Source: Prostheceraeus crozeri (lineage: Eukaryota; Platyhelminthes; Polycladida; Euryleptidae). Taken from it: 64,000 nucleotides of DNA. Positions within the stretch are counted from its first letter, which is position 1. Each line of letters opens with the position of its first letter. The notes beneath the pieces were generated by a model that saw only the letters and a program-made list of their open reading frames with translations, did not search any database and had not been told where the DNA came from. The translations under genes were made by a program, and so were the position numbers. The stretch covers positions 124,001 to 188,000 of the forward strand of contig CAJQUW010011266.1 in assembly GCA_907163375.1 (NCBI GenBank), written 5' to 3'. Of this stretch, positions 19,623-31,642 are shown piece by piece.

Positions 19623-19964
19623 CTACAAATTGTCCAAGATCGGGAACGGTGGTATCTTCCGCAGGTCCACTTGCAGACTGACCTTCGTCTTTCGCGGCGC
19701 ATCGGGACATCGCCTCGGAGTTTCTGATTCAATAAAGGAGAACTCTATCAAGTTCTTTAGCTTCTCGTCGTCAGGTTCAAGTCTCAACTTCATCCGCTTT
19801 GTGTGCACTCTTTCTGGAGCGTTCCACACCTTAACACTAATGCGTGCTTCTATCGGTGGTGTTGTCTGATCTTCGCTGACATGTGAGTCAACCAAATCGA
19901 ATATGTTCGATGTCGATCCCTCGGTTGGAACAGGCGATTGAGGTGGTGTGTTGGGGCCTACCAT
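19623..19964 (-). CDS. Ser/Thr-Pro-rich small protein, function unknown
   Basis: 113 aa from ATG 19964 (the frame opens at a GTG eight codons earlier). N-terminus MVGPNTPPQSPVPTEGS is rich in SP/TP sites, typical of proline-directed phosphorylation targets. The middle has a basic stretch (VHTKRMKLRL) and an acidic DDEK motif. The element B gene at 47872-48279 has a similar SP/TP-rich start and a DDEK in a comparable place, and also faces away from a neighbour, so they may be diverged orthologues. Shares a divergent promoter with the 20150 gene. Confidence 0.45.
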   Translation of the reverse strand: MVGPNTPPQSPVPTEGSTSNIFDLVDSHVSEDQTTPPIEARISVKVWNAPERVHTKRMKLRLEPDDEKLKNLIEFSFIESETPRRCPDAPRKTKVSLQVDLRKIPPFPILDNL

Positions 19965-20024
19965 TTTGACTATCTCTTTCAATTTCACAACAACTTCAGG
20001 ATTGGAATTGGTACAATTTCAGGA

Positions 20025-20102
20025 TTTATATACTTTCTAAACAAAGGAACTCCCAACAGCCAATCAGAATTGTTCTAATTCTCCCTCCTTTGGCTATATA
20101 AG
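20025..20102. promoter_or_regulatory. Divergent promoter with two TATA boxes and a CCAAT box
   Basis: TATATAAG on the + strand at 20095-20102, TATATAAA on the - strand at 20025-20032, and AGCCAATCAG between them (20058-20067). ATGs lie 48 and 61 bases downstream on the two sides. Confidence 0.6.
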
Positions 20103-20149
20103 ACGTGGGATAGTTCCAATTGTTATCTGTTCTAATCCTCACTACTACC

Positions 20150-20527
20150 ATGGCAGGAAGCTCAAACAACATTATCTTATCGGGGAACACAACGGAACCC
20201 ATTGAAGGCGGTAAACTCGATACGGTGATTGGAGAAATAAAAGATAAGTCCAGGAGTGGTGAGATATTCTTCTCTGGTACCTCCTCTGGGATATTCCTCA
20301 TTGGTGGAAAACTGGATACGGTTATGAGACTATCATGTGGTTGTGAAGTATACTTGTGGAGAGTACTTGTAGTGACGGCCCTGCAACTTCGGAGCAGTCA
20401 GCCAGTCGTTTGCCCCGTCCACATGAAGGAGCATGACTACTCAAATAACACTGCTTTCCATCAGTGGGGAGAGGGCTTTCTCTCTGAGATGGCCATCATG
20501 TACCCTAACGTATTTTCGCATATTTAA
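20150..20527 (+). CDS. Small Polinton-tip protein with duplicated GGKLDTV segment
   Basis: 125 aa from ATG 20150 (strong context, TATA 55 bases upstream). The segment GGKLDTVIGE recurs as GGKLDTVMRL about 35 residues later, an internal duplication also visible in the DNA. C-terminal half has CGC and CPVH, possible metal ligands. No family recognised. Last gene before the right TIR. Confidence 0.45.
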   Translation: MAGSSNNIILSGNTTEPIEGGKLDTVIGEIKDKSRSGEIFFSGTSSGIFLIGGKLDTVMRLSCGCEVYLWRVLVVTALQLRSSQPVVCPVHMKEHDYSNNTAFHQWGEGFLSEMAIMYPNVFSHI

Positions 20528-20601
20528 TTAAACATACATAGTAAATGTTGTCTTTTTCACTTTGTAAACTATTATGGAATTTGGGGAATCATATTATCAA
20601 T

Positions 20602-21464
20602 ATTTGACAAAAGAACACAAAATAGAAATGAAGGATTCAATGGTCACAATGGTCACAATTGTCTCAATCGAACACAAACCATAATGATAATAATAATATA
20701 TATATATATATGTATAGATATATAGATATATATATATATATATATAGATAGATAGATAGCCTTCAACATAATCATTCAAAAAAAATAACAAGTTCAGCAT
20801 TAGAACATCTGCGTACTCATCCTCAACACAATTAGAACATTACGTACTCATCCTCAACACAATTAGAACATGATGTATTCATCCTCAATACAATTAGAAC
20901 ATCTGCGTACTCATCCTCAACACAATTACAACATTATGTATTCATCCTCAATACAATTAGAACATCTGCGTACTCATCCTCAACACAATTAGAACATTAT
21001 GTATTCATCCTCAATACAATTAGAACATCTGCGTACTCATCCTCAACACAATTAGAACATTACGTACTCATCCTCAACACAATTAGAACATGATGTATTC
21101 ATCCTCAATACAATTAGAACATCTGCGTACTCATCCTCAACACAATTACAGCAATCCTCAACGTTTCAATCCTCACACTTTGCCATTCATGTTCAAATTA
21201 ACAACTCTAGAACATTTAAATGTACCTAACCGAACTCACATCATCAACACATTACACTATTCTCTTCACAAATAACACAAAACAGTACACTTGTGTTCGC
21301 AATCAACACTTCAAATAACAGACGACTACAACCACAAGATCAACTTTAAAAACAAATCGGTACATTAGGTTCCAATTCAAAATGTACTCATCCTGATCGG
21401 TACATTTAGGTTCCAATTCAAAATGTACTAATCCCGGGACAGTATGAGCCCTTTTAATACTACT
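20602..21464. repeat. Right terminal inverted repeat of element A
   Basis: About 863 bp. It contains, from inside to outside, the shortened GTGACCATT array, a TA/TATC microsatellite (about 20695-20760), the 31-bp minisatellite (about 20800-21150), unique sequence and the tip ...TTTTAATACTACT at 21464. Compare the left tip of element B, AGTAGTAATAAAACGG: the tip motif is shared although the rest of the repeats differ. Confidence 0.9.
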
Positions 21465-22792
21465 GCTATGCTATATCTCAACGAAAGAGCAACCTGAAAT
21501 TCAATTTTATTTAGATAGAAATCGTTCTGACTCGAAGGTAAGATAGTAAACCAGACTGAACAACCTGTTTCGCAATTTGCCTCAATACAGGCCTATATCT
21601 CACCATTTCATTGGACAAGCATTGAGTCCGTGTTGATGATTTTTTCTCGATTGTCAATCTGCTATTTGCTTACAATTTCGTTGCGACCATATTTCACTTC
21701 ATCAAGCATTTCATCATTGGTTTCTGTGTCTCCCTGGAGAAAGCAAAACGCGAAAGGCTGGATGACATAATTCGAGTTTTCAAAATTAGCATTTCAAGTC
21801 TTCTTAGTTACAGATGCCATGGGATTTCTGTTTCTAATCCACCCATTGATACAGGCAATGTCATCAAATCTCGCAGGTCATCAGAAATACTTCGTCCGAA
21901 TAATGTAGGAATGAACTTTTCGAGAATAATGTTTTCCAACGCAAAAAAAAGATGAGCAATGTCGTTTGCTTTATATTTTGTAAATAATGCCAGTTATGTC
22001 TCCGCATTCCTGTGTACGCACAGAATCTGAGAGAAGGATCAACTTCAGAAATTGCTACAAAAAATTCAGTTCGGTAAATGATTCTACAATTTTACGCTTT
22101 ACGTTGCCTTCCATGTATTCACTTCTCATAACTGTTGCACCAAGATGTTCTTTCACAGATGGTCATTTTCTTAACAGCAGTGCCTTTGAATAAAACTGCT
22201 TGACCAGCAGTCAAACGCAAACGTATGAATACTATTCGAAAAAATTGATTTGGCAGCCGATTTGCGAATAGAATCGAATTTCGAATATTCTCATGCTTCT
22301 ATCTTAAGCAGATTTCCTCTCAATGACAATTTCAGTGTTGTCAAAATCGGAAAAAATGATGATAATGGTAAATAAAATAAAGCAATGGTAAATAAGCAAT
22401 ATTTTGGATCATTAGCCCTCAGAGACTTGAGCTTTTTCACACCCTCTATGACCTTAGGGGAGGTCCTGTCGACCCCTTTTACAAATTCTTAGTTTACCTG
22501 CTTAAATATATTTCAAATCATTAGGAAAGTTAATTTTATGTAAAGCAATGATGTTTGCCTGTAGCAAGTCGATATAACTAATCTTTTGAGTGTCTTTCAG
22601 CCTTCTCAGTATACACATGCAAAAAGTGGTGTTTTTGTAATTCAACGACATTTAGCCCAATATCAGTTGTACTAAGAGTCGATTTTACGATGTTTGCTGT
22701 CGACATATATAACCTCAGATGGTTGAATTTAATAAAATTGATTTATTCCATGCATCATAATCCCTACGTTTGGTAATTTTGCAAATTTATCC
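21465..22792. other. Host flank with no recognised gene
   Basis: AT-rich non-coding sequence right of element A. The first six bases, GCTATG, are the predicted target duplication. A CCCTC...CCCTT imperfect repeat near 22437-22480 recurs near 34836. Confidence 0.5.
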
Positions 22793-23196
22793 GTACCTAG
22801 TGAATCGAAACTTACAAATCTTCTAAGTTTCTTTTAAGATTTACTGCCAAGTCTTTGCAAGACTTAGTAGGAATCTTAGAAGAAACTTGGAAGATAGGTC
22901 TGTGATCTTGGAAGATTAGTCTGTTATCTTAGAAGATTAGTTTGCTATCTTGGAAGATTGGTCTGTTGATTGCCTTGTATCATGGAAAATATCAATGTTT
23001 CGTCTACAACAGCAACATGAAGAATTTCAAAAATGACTCAGCAATAAGCAAACATGCCTTTATGCATGTAGGCCTACCGTAAATTTAGAAATCCTTCTTG
23101 CTGCTCTTGTAGACGAAACATTATTGATATCTTCCATAATACAAAAAAATCAACTGACCAAATGTATACATACAGAGATAGAACTGTGAATGCATC

Positions 23197-24750
23197 AGTT
23201 ATGCATTAGTTTGGTTTAACGCATCTGCTTGGCTATAAAATCAAAAGGAATGACAGGTAACACATAGATGCATGTATTGAAAACATGTATTTGACAGGTA
23301 TGTCAGAATATGTGATTAATCAAGATCGTCTCTCTGGTTTTTCTTTTCTCCTCAGATCCAAGCCTTGTTGATTTACGACAGACTTTGGCTCTTCCCAGGT
23401 GGTTCCATTGCGAAATCTTAAAGTTATGGCCTCTGAAAAAGATAATCAGGAAATAATTTATAGGTGAAAAAAGTGTTGTACCATGAGTAGTAATCCCATC
23501 CCAGGCGCAAGGACAAAATGCGCAACGATGAGTCATCTCCCCCCACTGGAGAGAGGAAGGAAGTGGCCAAGGATGTGATGGAGGAATGGGTCCGAGAAGA
23601 GGAAACCGTTCCCTACCCCCCTCTGGAAGGAAGGAAGGAGTTTTCCAGCAAGGATAGGAAGGGAGAAGGGGTGGAATCTCAGAAAACGTCAGAGTTGGAA
23701 AAGGGCGGGTTTTGGTGGTTTTTGGGATGAGAAAAGTTGGAAATCGTCATGAAGGAGGGTTCGGATGTGAAAGTGGAGGTCAGATTTGGAATCTACATGA
23801 AATTTTGGGTGGGGAAGGAAGGCAGGGAGGAGTTTTCCTGAGAGGCAAGGGGTGGAATCTCTGAAAACGTCAGAGTTGGAAAAGTCAGGTTTTGGATGTT
23901 TTGGGATGAGAAAAGTCGTTTTTCGTCATGAAGGAGACCTTGGATGGGAAAACGGAGACCAGATTCGGAATCCACGTGAAATTTTGGGTTAGGAAGGATG
24001 TTTCCAGCGACATCGGAGAGAAAAAATTTCGAGGACGTCCCCCCTCTTCTGTCAGACTTCCAACTTTGGTGTTAGAGATCGTAGAAAGTCGTGTGATAGC
24101 TCATTTGAAAGCTAAGAGTGAGAAAAATCCAGTGGAAAGCTCAGTTGGGTCCTATTTTCCTGGGTTGAGGGAGGAAAATGGCAGGAAAACGTCAGAGTTG
24201 GAAAAGTCAGGTTTTGGATGTTTTGGGATGAGAAAAGTCGTTTTTCGACATGAAGGAGGCCTCGGATGGGAAAATGGAGTGCAAATTCGGACGTTTTGGC
24301 CAATGTTGGGTCTAGGAACTTCTTTCCAGCTCAATCGGAGAGACAAAGTTCTGACCCCCCCCTCTCTGGACGAGACTTCCAACTTTGGTTGCAGGGATCG
24401 TAGAAAGTCGTGCAATAGCTCATTTGAAAGCCAAGAGTAAGAAAAATGTAGTGGAAAGCTCAGTTATGCATTAGTTTGGTTTAACGCATCTGCTTGGCTA
24501 TAAAATCAAAAGGAATGACAGGTAACACATAGATGCATGTATTGAAAACATGTATTTGACAGGTATGTCAGAATATGTGATTAATCAAGATCGTCTCTCT
24601 GGTTTTTCTTTTCTCCTCAGATCCAAGCTTTGTTGATTTACGACAGACTTTGGCTCTTCCCAGGTGGTTCCATTGCGAAATCTTAAAGTTATGGCCTCTG
24701 AAAAAGATAATCAGGAAATAATTTATAGGTGAAAAAAGTGTTGTACCATG
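23197..24750. repeat. Host sequence duplicated on both sides of a Polinton end fragment
   Basis: A ~290-bp host sequence at 23197-23485 recurs at 24461-24750 nearly base for base (one clear substitution, CCTT to CTTT). The first copy ends ...GTACCATG directly at a Polinton tip; the second runs through ...GTACCATG into CGTATAGG, i.e. it looks like the unoccupied target. The 3' junction shows microhomology TCAGTT shared by the Polinton sequence and the host copy. Confidence 0.8.
23486..24460. mobile_element. Solo Polinton terminal-repeat fragment
   Basis: Starts AGTAGTAATCCCATCCC, the same tip motif as element B, after ACCATG. Inside are three copies of a cassette (GTCAGAGTTGGAAAAG...TTTTGGGATGAGAAAAGTCG) and the stretch GATCGTAGAAAGTCGTGCAA shared with the element B TIR. 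No right end and no genes; ends at the TCAGTT junction. Confidence 0.8.
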
Positions 24751-25140
24751 CGTATAGGATAGATGAACATTGTGAGATTTATAACGAATCGTATCAAAAG
24801 AAAGTGACTTTGCTTTGATTGTGAAGAAAATTTTCATTCTTAGATGGTTGAACTAAGTTCTTTTTAACAAACGCAGGAAAGATGATGTAAGTATTGATCG
24901 CATCGTCATTTTCAGATTTGCCAAGGCTACAGTGGTACGAATTTTTTCTTCTATATGCATGCATAGGATTGTTTTTGATGGAATGAAAAACACTGAATTG
25001 GAGACAATTGATCTAACATTAGGAGGCAATGAGAAGACTTTAATTTATTATCGTATCTATATTGTGATATCACACACTATGCATGCATACAAGTGAGATA
25101 TCTCTCAGTAATTAATTTAAGTTCCCATGGTCTCATAGTA

Positions 25141-26910
25141 CAGGTGCTGTTCACAAAAATAGAATATTTTCAAAACTTCGTGCATAAATTGTCTTCAATC
25201 CACTCAGACGTTTTGGATACATCTAGCTTTGAAAATCAGCAGTGCATTATTACAGCAAAATGTCTTGAGACAATTTTCCCAGCTTGTTTGATGAAATATA
25301 GTTTCATACTCTCTCAATAAGTGAATGATAAACTAGTATACTCGTTTCACAAAAATAGACTAACCAAACTAGTGTTCCACAGAAATAGAATAATTTTCAT
25401 GCTTCTCACGGACAAAGCAACAAAGTTAATATTTGTTGTCTGAACTCTTGACGTTGATCACCGCCTGTTTTCCCCGAGGCACAGAGTCAACTGGGTACAC
25501 GAACACGTTCATAAAAGGCTAGCAATGCTGGGCACATTGAGGCACCCAAGATGGAACACTTTGAACATGGTTCATAGTGCCTCATTTCGATGCTCATATT
25601 TTCTTTGATTGAGTGAACAAGTTATTTATAAGTTTTGACATGTAATTTTACTACAAATTGGTCAACAACGGTATCAAATTGACTATTTAGAAATGTTTGA
25701 GCAGCCTATAATTCGTTTTCTTGTGCGCTGTAATTCTCTACGATAGTAAAACACCAGGACAGCATGTTGAAGAATTGACATGAAAGTTGATAAATTGATA
25801 AAATCAGTGATCTCAATCAAAATGGTGTGGGTTTGAATACACTGGAATCTCCCTTGTCAGTCAATCAAATAGAATTGTTATTAATGCTTCTTGTTTTGGT
25901 TTTTGACAATCTCTTAGTTTTTTTGTCTAGGCATACTCGTGTCTTGCATAATATGTCTACTTATGCAATGTCTATAGACATGCTTTGATGTTCAAAATGA
26001 TAAATTTGACATTGTATATGAATACATTTATCACTAGGGATCTTACCCAGGTTCTTCTATCATGAATAATGCTATTAATCTGAGAACTCGGATGGTCTAT
26101 GAACACTTTTCTTCCAGAAATTAGCATGTATTTTTCATATCAAACATATGCACTATCATTTTTCCAGATAAAAATCTCCATGTATGAATTTGATTTTGAT
26201 AATTCATGAACTGAAGATATAAATCTGATACATAAAGGCGAACGCGATTGAATAAGAGAACAATGCATAAAGATGTTTCAATGTGCCTCCACTGGGTGGT
26301 TCAATGTGCCCCACGCATAGGGCACATTGAACAACTTTTGTAAGAATTCAAATTGTGAGGAGATGAAATGACACATAAGCGTCCAACAACTCAGACATTA
26401 CTTTGCATGCCCTTAACGTTTCATCCGAGTTTGTTCACTCAATCAAAGAAAATATGAGCATCGAAATGAGGCACTATGAACCATGTTCAAAGTGTTCCAT
26501 CTTGGGTGCCTCAATGTGCCCAGCATTGCTAGCCTTTTATGAACGTGTTCGTGTACCCAGTTGACTCTGTGCCTCGGGGAAAACAGGCGGTGATCAACGT
26601 CAAGAGTTCAGACAACAAATATTAACTTTGTTGCTTTGTCCGTGAGAAGCATGAAAATTATTCTATTTCTGTGGAACACTAGTTTGGTTATTCTATTTTT
26701 GTGAAACGAGTATACTAGTTTATCATTCACTTATTGAGAGAGTATGAAACTATATTTCATCAAACAAGCTGGGAAAATTGTCTCAAGACATTTTGCTGTA
26801 ATAATGCACTGCTGATTTTCAAAGCTAGATGTATCCAAAACGTCTGAGTGGATTGAAGACAATTTATGCACGAAGTTTTGAAAATATTCTATTTTTGTGA
26901 ACAGCACCTG
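25141..26910. mobile_element. Non-autonomous Tc1/mariner-like element with ~480-bp TIRs
   Basis: Tips CAGGTGCTGTTCACAAAAAT...CAGCACCTG with TA on both sides. 25141-25620 and 26430-26910 are reverse complements with very few differences. Each arm carries three related (C)ACAAAAATAGA motifs, like multiple transposase-binding sites. The ~800-bp centre has no transposase. Confidence 0.88.
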
Positions 26911-27715
26911 TAAATATGTCCGATGATAATATGAATCATGTTCTAATCAAATACTGAGCATGGCCACACCAAAATCGTTCTATGATATATAATTGTTTCT
27001 ATAATCTTGGGTGATACTCAGAGTTAGAATTGATTCTTTCGGCGAATGTTCACTTCATTCAACCAGTGATTATACATGTATGTGAAATAAAACATACATT
27101 AACATTGATGATATCATCCTGGAAAGGATATTATGACCACAGTCTTTTCACTGAAGCAAATTTCCTCTTATTAGATAAAATACGCGCAGGTTTTACGAGG
27201 ATTCAGTCAGTATTCCGGCTATCTTCCCTTTAACCTGAGGATGCATGCACGAATTTCGGTGAAATATCCACATTCGACAGGAAATCTCAAAATCCTCTGA
27301 CGAGATTCTATTCTTCGCCGCCACGATACAGAGATAAGCGACATGTTCATTATCACCGTTCTCTGATTTCTATTGCGTAAACATTGATGCACAGTGTCTC
27401 ATCGATTGACAAGAGATCTTGTGCCCTAAATGGAATAAATGGTCCTAATGATTTTTTATCGAAATCTGTGTTGATATGAATTGCACCTTATATACCATGA
27501 TCGGCATCTTTCAGAGAGACGATCCCGATTGTTCCTCAAATAATATATGGGACATACAAATGCGAATTATCACACAATAGAAACACGAGAACAAACACAT
27601 GGGAAATTCCACATGGATGGCACGTTACCGCGTTTAGAAAGATAAATCCCTTACTTTTCATAATTTTCAGTCTGTTATCGTCCTCAAATGGCTGCCTCCC
27701 ATCATGGCTCTTTCT

Positions 27716-30700
27716 TTAAGGAGATATTAGCTTCGTCTTTAGCTCATCCTCCCTGAACATTTCCTCCGCAATTCGGAGGGCGAATATGCTGGGCCTACTC
27801 GCCCTGATGGACATCAAATCCTTTCCATTAAAAATCTGAAAGATGAAATATTGCATGCGATGCACTTTCAAGTTTTAAATGATGAGCGAAGTCTGCAGTT
27901 ATGAACAAAGAGGCTAGTTTCATTCAGTACGGCCTTTTAACTTACTACAGGCTCCGCTGAAGAACTTGATGTCTCGTCTTGAACTTGAACCAAGTGTCTT
28001 GATTCTTCCTTTCGGTTCTGTAAGATAAGATCAATTGTCCGTGATTAATTTAAGTCAACCATCGAGAGAAAGTAATGTACTTAATTATTTCCATCGTACG
28101 TAATAAAAGTATATAAAAAACTGGTGTTTTGAGAAATTACATGCACATGTGTATACTGTAACTCACTGTGACTAAATTACACTGCAGTTATATAGCTCAC
28201 ACTAACTACTTACTCTCTTATTTTCTTTCTCCAATGAAGCCATCCGCTTATTCATGTCCTCCAAAAAGATCTTCATTTCCCTTATTTCAAGAAGAATTTG
28301 ATTGTTAGTACATAGTAGTGTTTGAAGTAAGGTAAATTACCGGTAAATTACCAGTGGTAAATTACCGGCAAATTACCAGTAGTAAATTACCGGTAATTTA
28401 CCGGTAAGATTGAAATGAATTACCGGTAAATTACCGATACACAATTGATCATTTTTCGGGGTTTCCTCATTTCATTTTGCTATGACAAAATTTCCAATAC
28501 TTTCACAATTCTCAGGTAGCCTAAAGAATTTAAGTTTCTTAAAATTACTAAATCATAGCTTATGTATCTAACCTATGTATTCAACCAGGTGTGTATGAAT
28601 AATTCGATGTTAATAGTTATACCCACAGAATTAGACCGGTCTTCTCTTCATCTGTTTGACCAGAAAGGAAACATGGGAACATGTAACGTTAACAAAATGG
28701 CACAATCTGCTGACATATTACCACAGCAATCGAACAAAGCAGCCAGTTCGTTATTAAACACGCCAAATTGTGCGAAGCTTCAATGACTGTTATCAACCGG
28801 ATCACACAACAAATCGACACAGTCGATGTCAAGTTCTACAGAGAAGTTTGTGAGCGTTTTTTCGTGCGCCTGCTATTTTTTCTAATAATGATTGGAGGGC
28901 CCAACATTGTCGAGAAAACTTTTGCGCAATGATCTGAATTCTTCGAATCTGAAGGAATCGTGACGATCGGAGCATTTAGAAGGAATTCACAGCAATCCGC
29001 AAGCGGTGCACGACTATTTTTCCTATCTCTGCAAGGTATTAAAAATTTCTTTTTGCCCACTTAGTAAGTTCCTGCATGTGCCATTGCTTTGAATCAGTTT
29101 GCACTTCTAGCAAAGTGATGCGCTTAAACAATCTAATTATGTGATTCTACCATTCACTTTGTTATCATCAACCCCTAGCAGTACTAAAGAATGCCTGAAT
29201 TTATCAAATTGCACGCTAGTTGCTATCTTTTCAACACGCATTTAAAATATTCTAATTCTGGTCTCTCATTGGTTGAGACGATCGCTATTGCTCTCTAATC
29301 AATGTCTTTATGCACCTTTATGATGATTGTAGCCTGCGCGCGTGTTGTCAAATTTTACCAGGTGGCTACAATAGGGACGATATCTGCATATTCTTTCCAT
29401 TGATGATCTCTCTCTCTCTTTCTCATATTATAGTAATATTTATTACTAATTATAGTTATCAAAATACATTTCTTGAAACATGTCTCCATGTATTTAAATT
29501 TACTACGCATAGATTTCATACTCCTTCTAACATTGACAACTACAGGGTGTTCAGTAAAAAACCAGGAAATTTCAAATGTATGATTTGTGTATTACAAAAA
29601 CAATAATGAAGACTCGGAAATATCAATAATGTTCAAAATGAGAAACACTGACTTTGACACAGCGCTTCAAACGTTGTATCCATGCAGAAGTGGCTGAGTG
29701 AAGGGTTCTGTCGGGTATTCCATTCCACACTTCTGTCAAAACATCTTTAAGCATTTCAATGTCAGTTATCTGTCCATGCTGTCGCTGAAGATGGGACAAT
29801 AAAATACTCCACATACAGAAGTCCATGACGTTAAAATCTGGGCTTTTTGAATGTCAATCACTTGGTTCAATAAAATCAGGTGTGTTTTCTCTAAGCCAAT
29901 TAATTGTTGCGACTGCTGTGTGGAGCTTTGCGCCATCTTGTTGTCACGTCCATGGTTCATTTTGCATTATGCGATTGATATCTTCGATAACCCGAGGGCA
30001 CATTTTTTCTCGATGAACGTCCTGATTTACTGTCTTCTTCTTTCTTGAATTTAAGATGTGGTCTTGGCCAGCTTCAATAAAGTAATGATTTGACTTTCTG
30101 AACCAGGAAACCGCAGCACAACAACGTATCGACTTTTGCTATTGTCGAATTTTGTCATTCACAGTTCCTAATGACATATTCAGTTGGTGTGATATTTCCC
30201 TTTGGCGTAACTGACGTGACATCCGAATCCAAAACAGCAGTCCGTGCATTGTTGTCAAATTTTGTGGCGGTACCTGTTCCACGCTTGCGATGGGCTGCAT
30301 TGCCTTCTTCTTTTATTCGCTTAGCCACAAGGGTGAACTGATTTTTTGTAATTGTGCTGAAGAAATTCGGCTGAATTTCGCCGATTTACCAAGGCCCCAA
30401 GTGGGATGCTCAGTTTTAAATAACATGATCACTTGACGCTGGAAATCAGTTAACTGAGGCATTTGCACAATATAATGAAATTGATGGTACTGGAATGTTC
30501 TTCTTATTTCGTACTACGAAACAATACAAATCAACCAATCATATAACAGCTATAACAACCAATTACAATTCTTGGGATTTCCAGTCACAATTCTTATAGA
30601 TCGCAATTACAATTCTTGGAATTCCCAGATATTACAAACTATGCAAGCATAAATTTGGAATTTCCTGCTTTTATACTGAACACCCTGTAGTTTGGATTGT

Positions 30701-31606
30701 ATTTATAGAAAGCTAAGGATCTGCAGTGCATAATTTACAAAATATTATAGAGCGTGTGGCCTTTCCCTAGAACAATGTTTATTTGCCGTCAAACTTTTGA
30801 TTATTATGGTCTATGGAATTGGGTGAAATACCAACAAACTTCTTAAAAATGTCAATTTCTCATTTCTCAATTGCAATATGTATGACAAAGAATCAGACGT
30901 TGAGCAAAATTCAAGCCTTCATCAGAATTAGATTAAGCCAAGTGTGTATTTAGCTAAAATCAAAGCATATTGGTGTCCTCGATTTGAAGTTATACGGACT
31001 TGAATATAAATTACCGGTAATTTACCGATAAATTACCAGTAAATTACCGGTAATTTTTGAACACTAGTACATAGTGCCTGCAAAATACGCCAGCAAGAGT
31101 GTGCATTTAACATTTATCAAGTTTCAAGTAACATCACAACATCAAGAAACAATTAATTGTAGCGCATCACTTGTACAAATAATTGAAAATTAATGTATTC
31201 ATGGTCTCAAACAGACATCCATACTTTAAAGTAATGTGCACGGAATTGTAATATGTTCCTAGTTACTCTATCGCAAACAAATAAACCTAGATTTCCCACA
31301 GTTCAAGAATATGCCGGCATACAAGATTCTCAACTTTTATTTTTAAAGAGTAGGCATCAGGAGCAGATTTAATTTCGCTGAAAATGAATTGATGTCCCTT
31401 CACCATAGTCTAATTATCTTTTTTCTATGACTAAGACATACCTCTGTATCAGGATTTCTTAGTGGCTCCTCATCTGTTCCAAGAGACTGTGCATCTATTT
31501 CTGGTTCGGATAGTTGTTCCCCTGAGGAATCGAGGAAGCCGAAGCTCCTAATAATGTTGTCGTTGTCATCTAGCTTCCCCTCCAATGTTCCTCTCTTCTT
31601 TTCCAT
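27716..31606 (-). CDS. Spliced gene with coiled coil and BEN-like C-terminal exon
   Basis: Likely exons on the - strand: 31606-31442 (ATG 31606, preceded by an acceptor at 31612), one ending at 28214 with donor GTAAGT (coding KIFLEDMNKRMASLEKENKR), 28017-27949, and 27835-27716 with stop. The last three clear junctions are phase 0; the 5' border of the second exon is unclear (about 28286). The last exon reads SIRASRPSIFALRIAEEMF then EDEL, the pattern of the C-terminal part of BEN domains (DNA binding, chromatin). Two transposons lie in its first intron. It may be a host gene or the cargo of the 11.7-kb element. Confidence 0.5.
28316..31066. mobile_element. hAT-type element with 8-bp target duplication
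   Basis: Tip TAGTGTTTGAA at 28316, inverse tip ...TTGAACACTA at 31066, flanked by GTACATAG on both sides (28308-28315, 31067-31074). Subtermini hold multiple TTACCGGTAA palindromes. No hAT transposase recognised; a mariner element is inserted inside. Confidence 0.85.
29543..30687 (-). mobile_element. Dead mariner-type element nested in the hAT element
   Basis: Tips CAGGGTGTTCAGTA...TGAACACCCTG with TA on both sides. The - strand holds transposase remains in several frames: around 29766-29960 a catalytic-domain stretch (QQLIGLEKTHLILLNQ) and at 29623-29826 MDFCMWSILLSHLQRQHGQ, the conserved region before the last catalytic Asp. Frameshifts and stops show it is inactive. Confidence 0.8.
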
Positions 31607-31642
31607 TTCCACTGTAAAAAGTGCAGAAAGTGGACTGAACAT

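Larger units (their letters stand above)
1..21464. mobile_element. Polinton/Maverick (adintovirus-like) element A, left tip outside window
   Basis: The start of the window matches, in inverse orientation, the sequence ending at 21209, and the right copy continues to a tip at 21464 that reads ...TACTACT. Element B in this window has the same AGTAGTA/TACTACT tip. About 255 bp of the left terminal repeat therefore lie upstream of the window. Gene content (protein-primed PolB, chromodomain integrase, A32-like ATPase, adenain-type protease, double-jelly-roll and penton capsid proteins) is diagnostic of Polintons. The six bases after the right tip, GCTATG (21465-21470), are the predicted target-site duplication, which cannot be checked here. 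Confidence 0.93.

Noticed and set aside
22437-22480. Similarity between 22437-22480 and 34836-34880 as wider flanking repeat of the 11.7-kb element
   Set aside because: Only a short CCCTC...CCCC motif matches; likely dispersed host repeat.
23197-24750. LTR retrotransposon reading of the 290-bp direct repeats
   Set aside because: No TG...CA ends, primer-binding site or gag-pol; the inside begins with a Polinton tip.
28836-29060. Possible hAT transposase fragment
   Set aside because: Short, no BED finger or catalytic motif visible.
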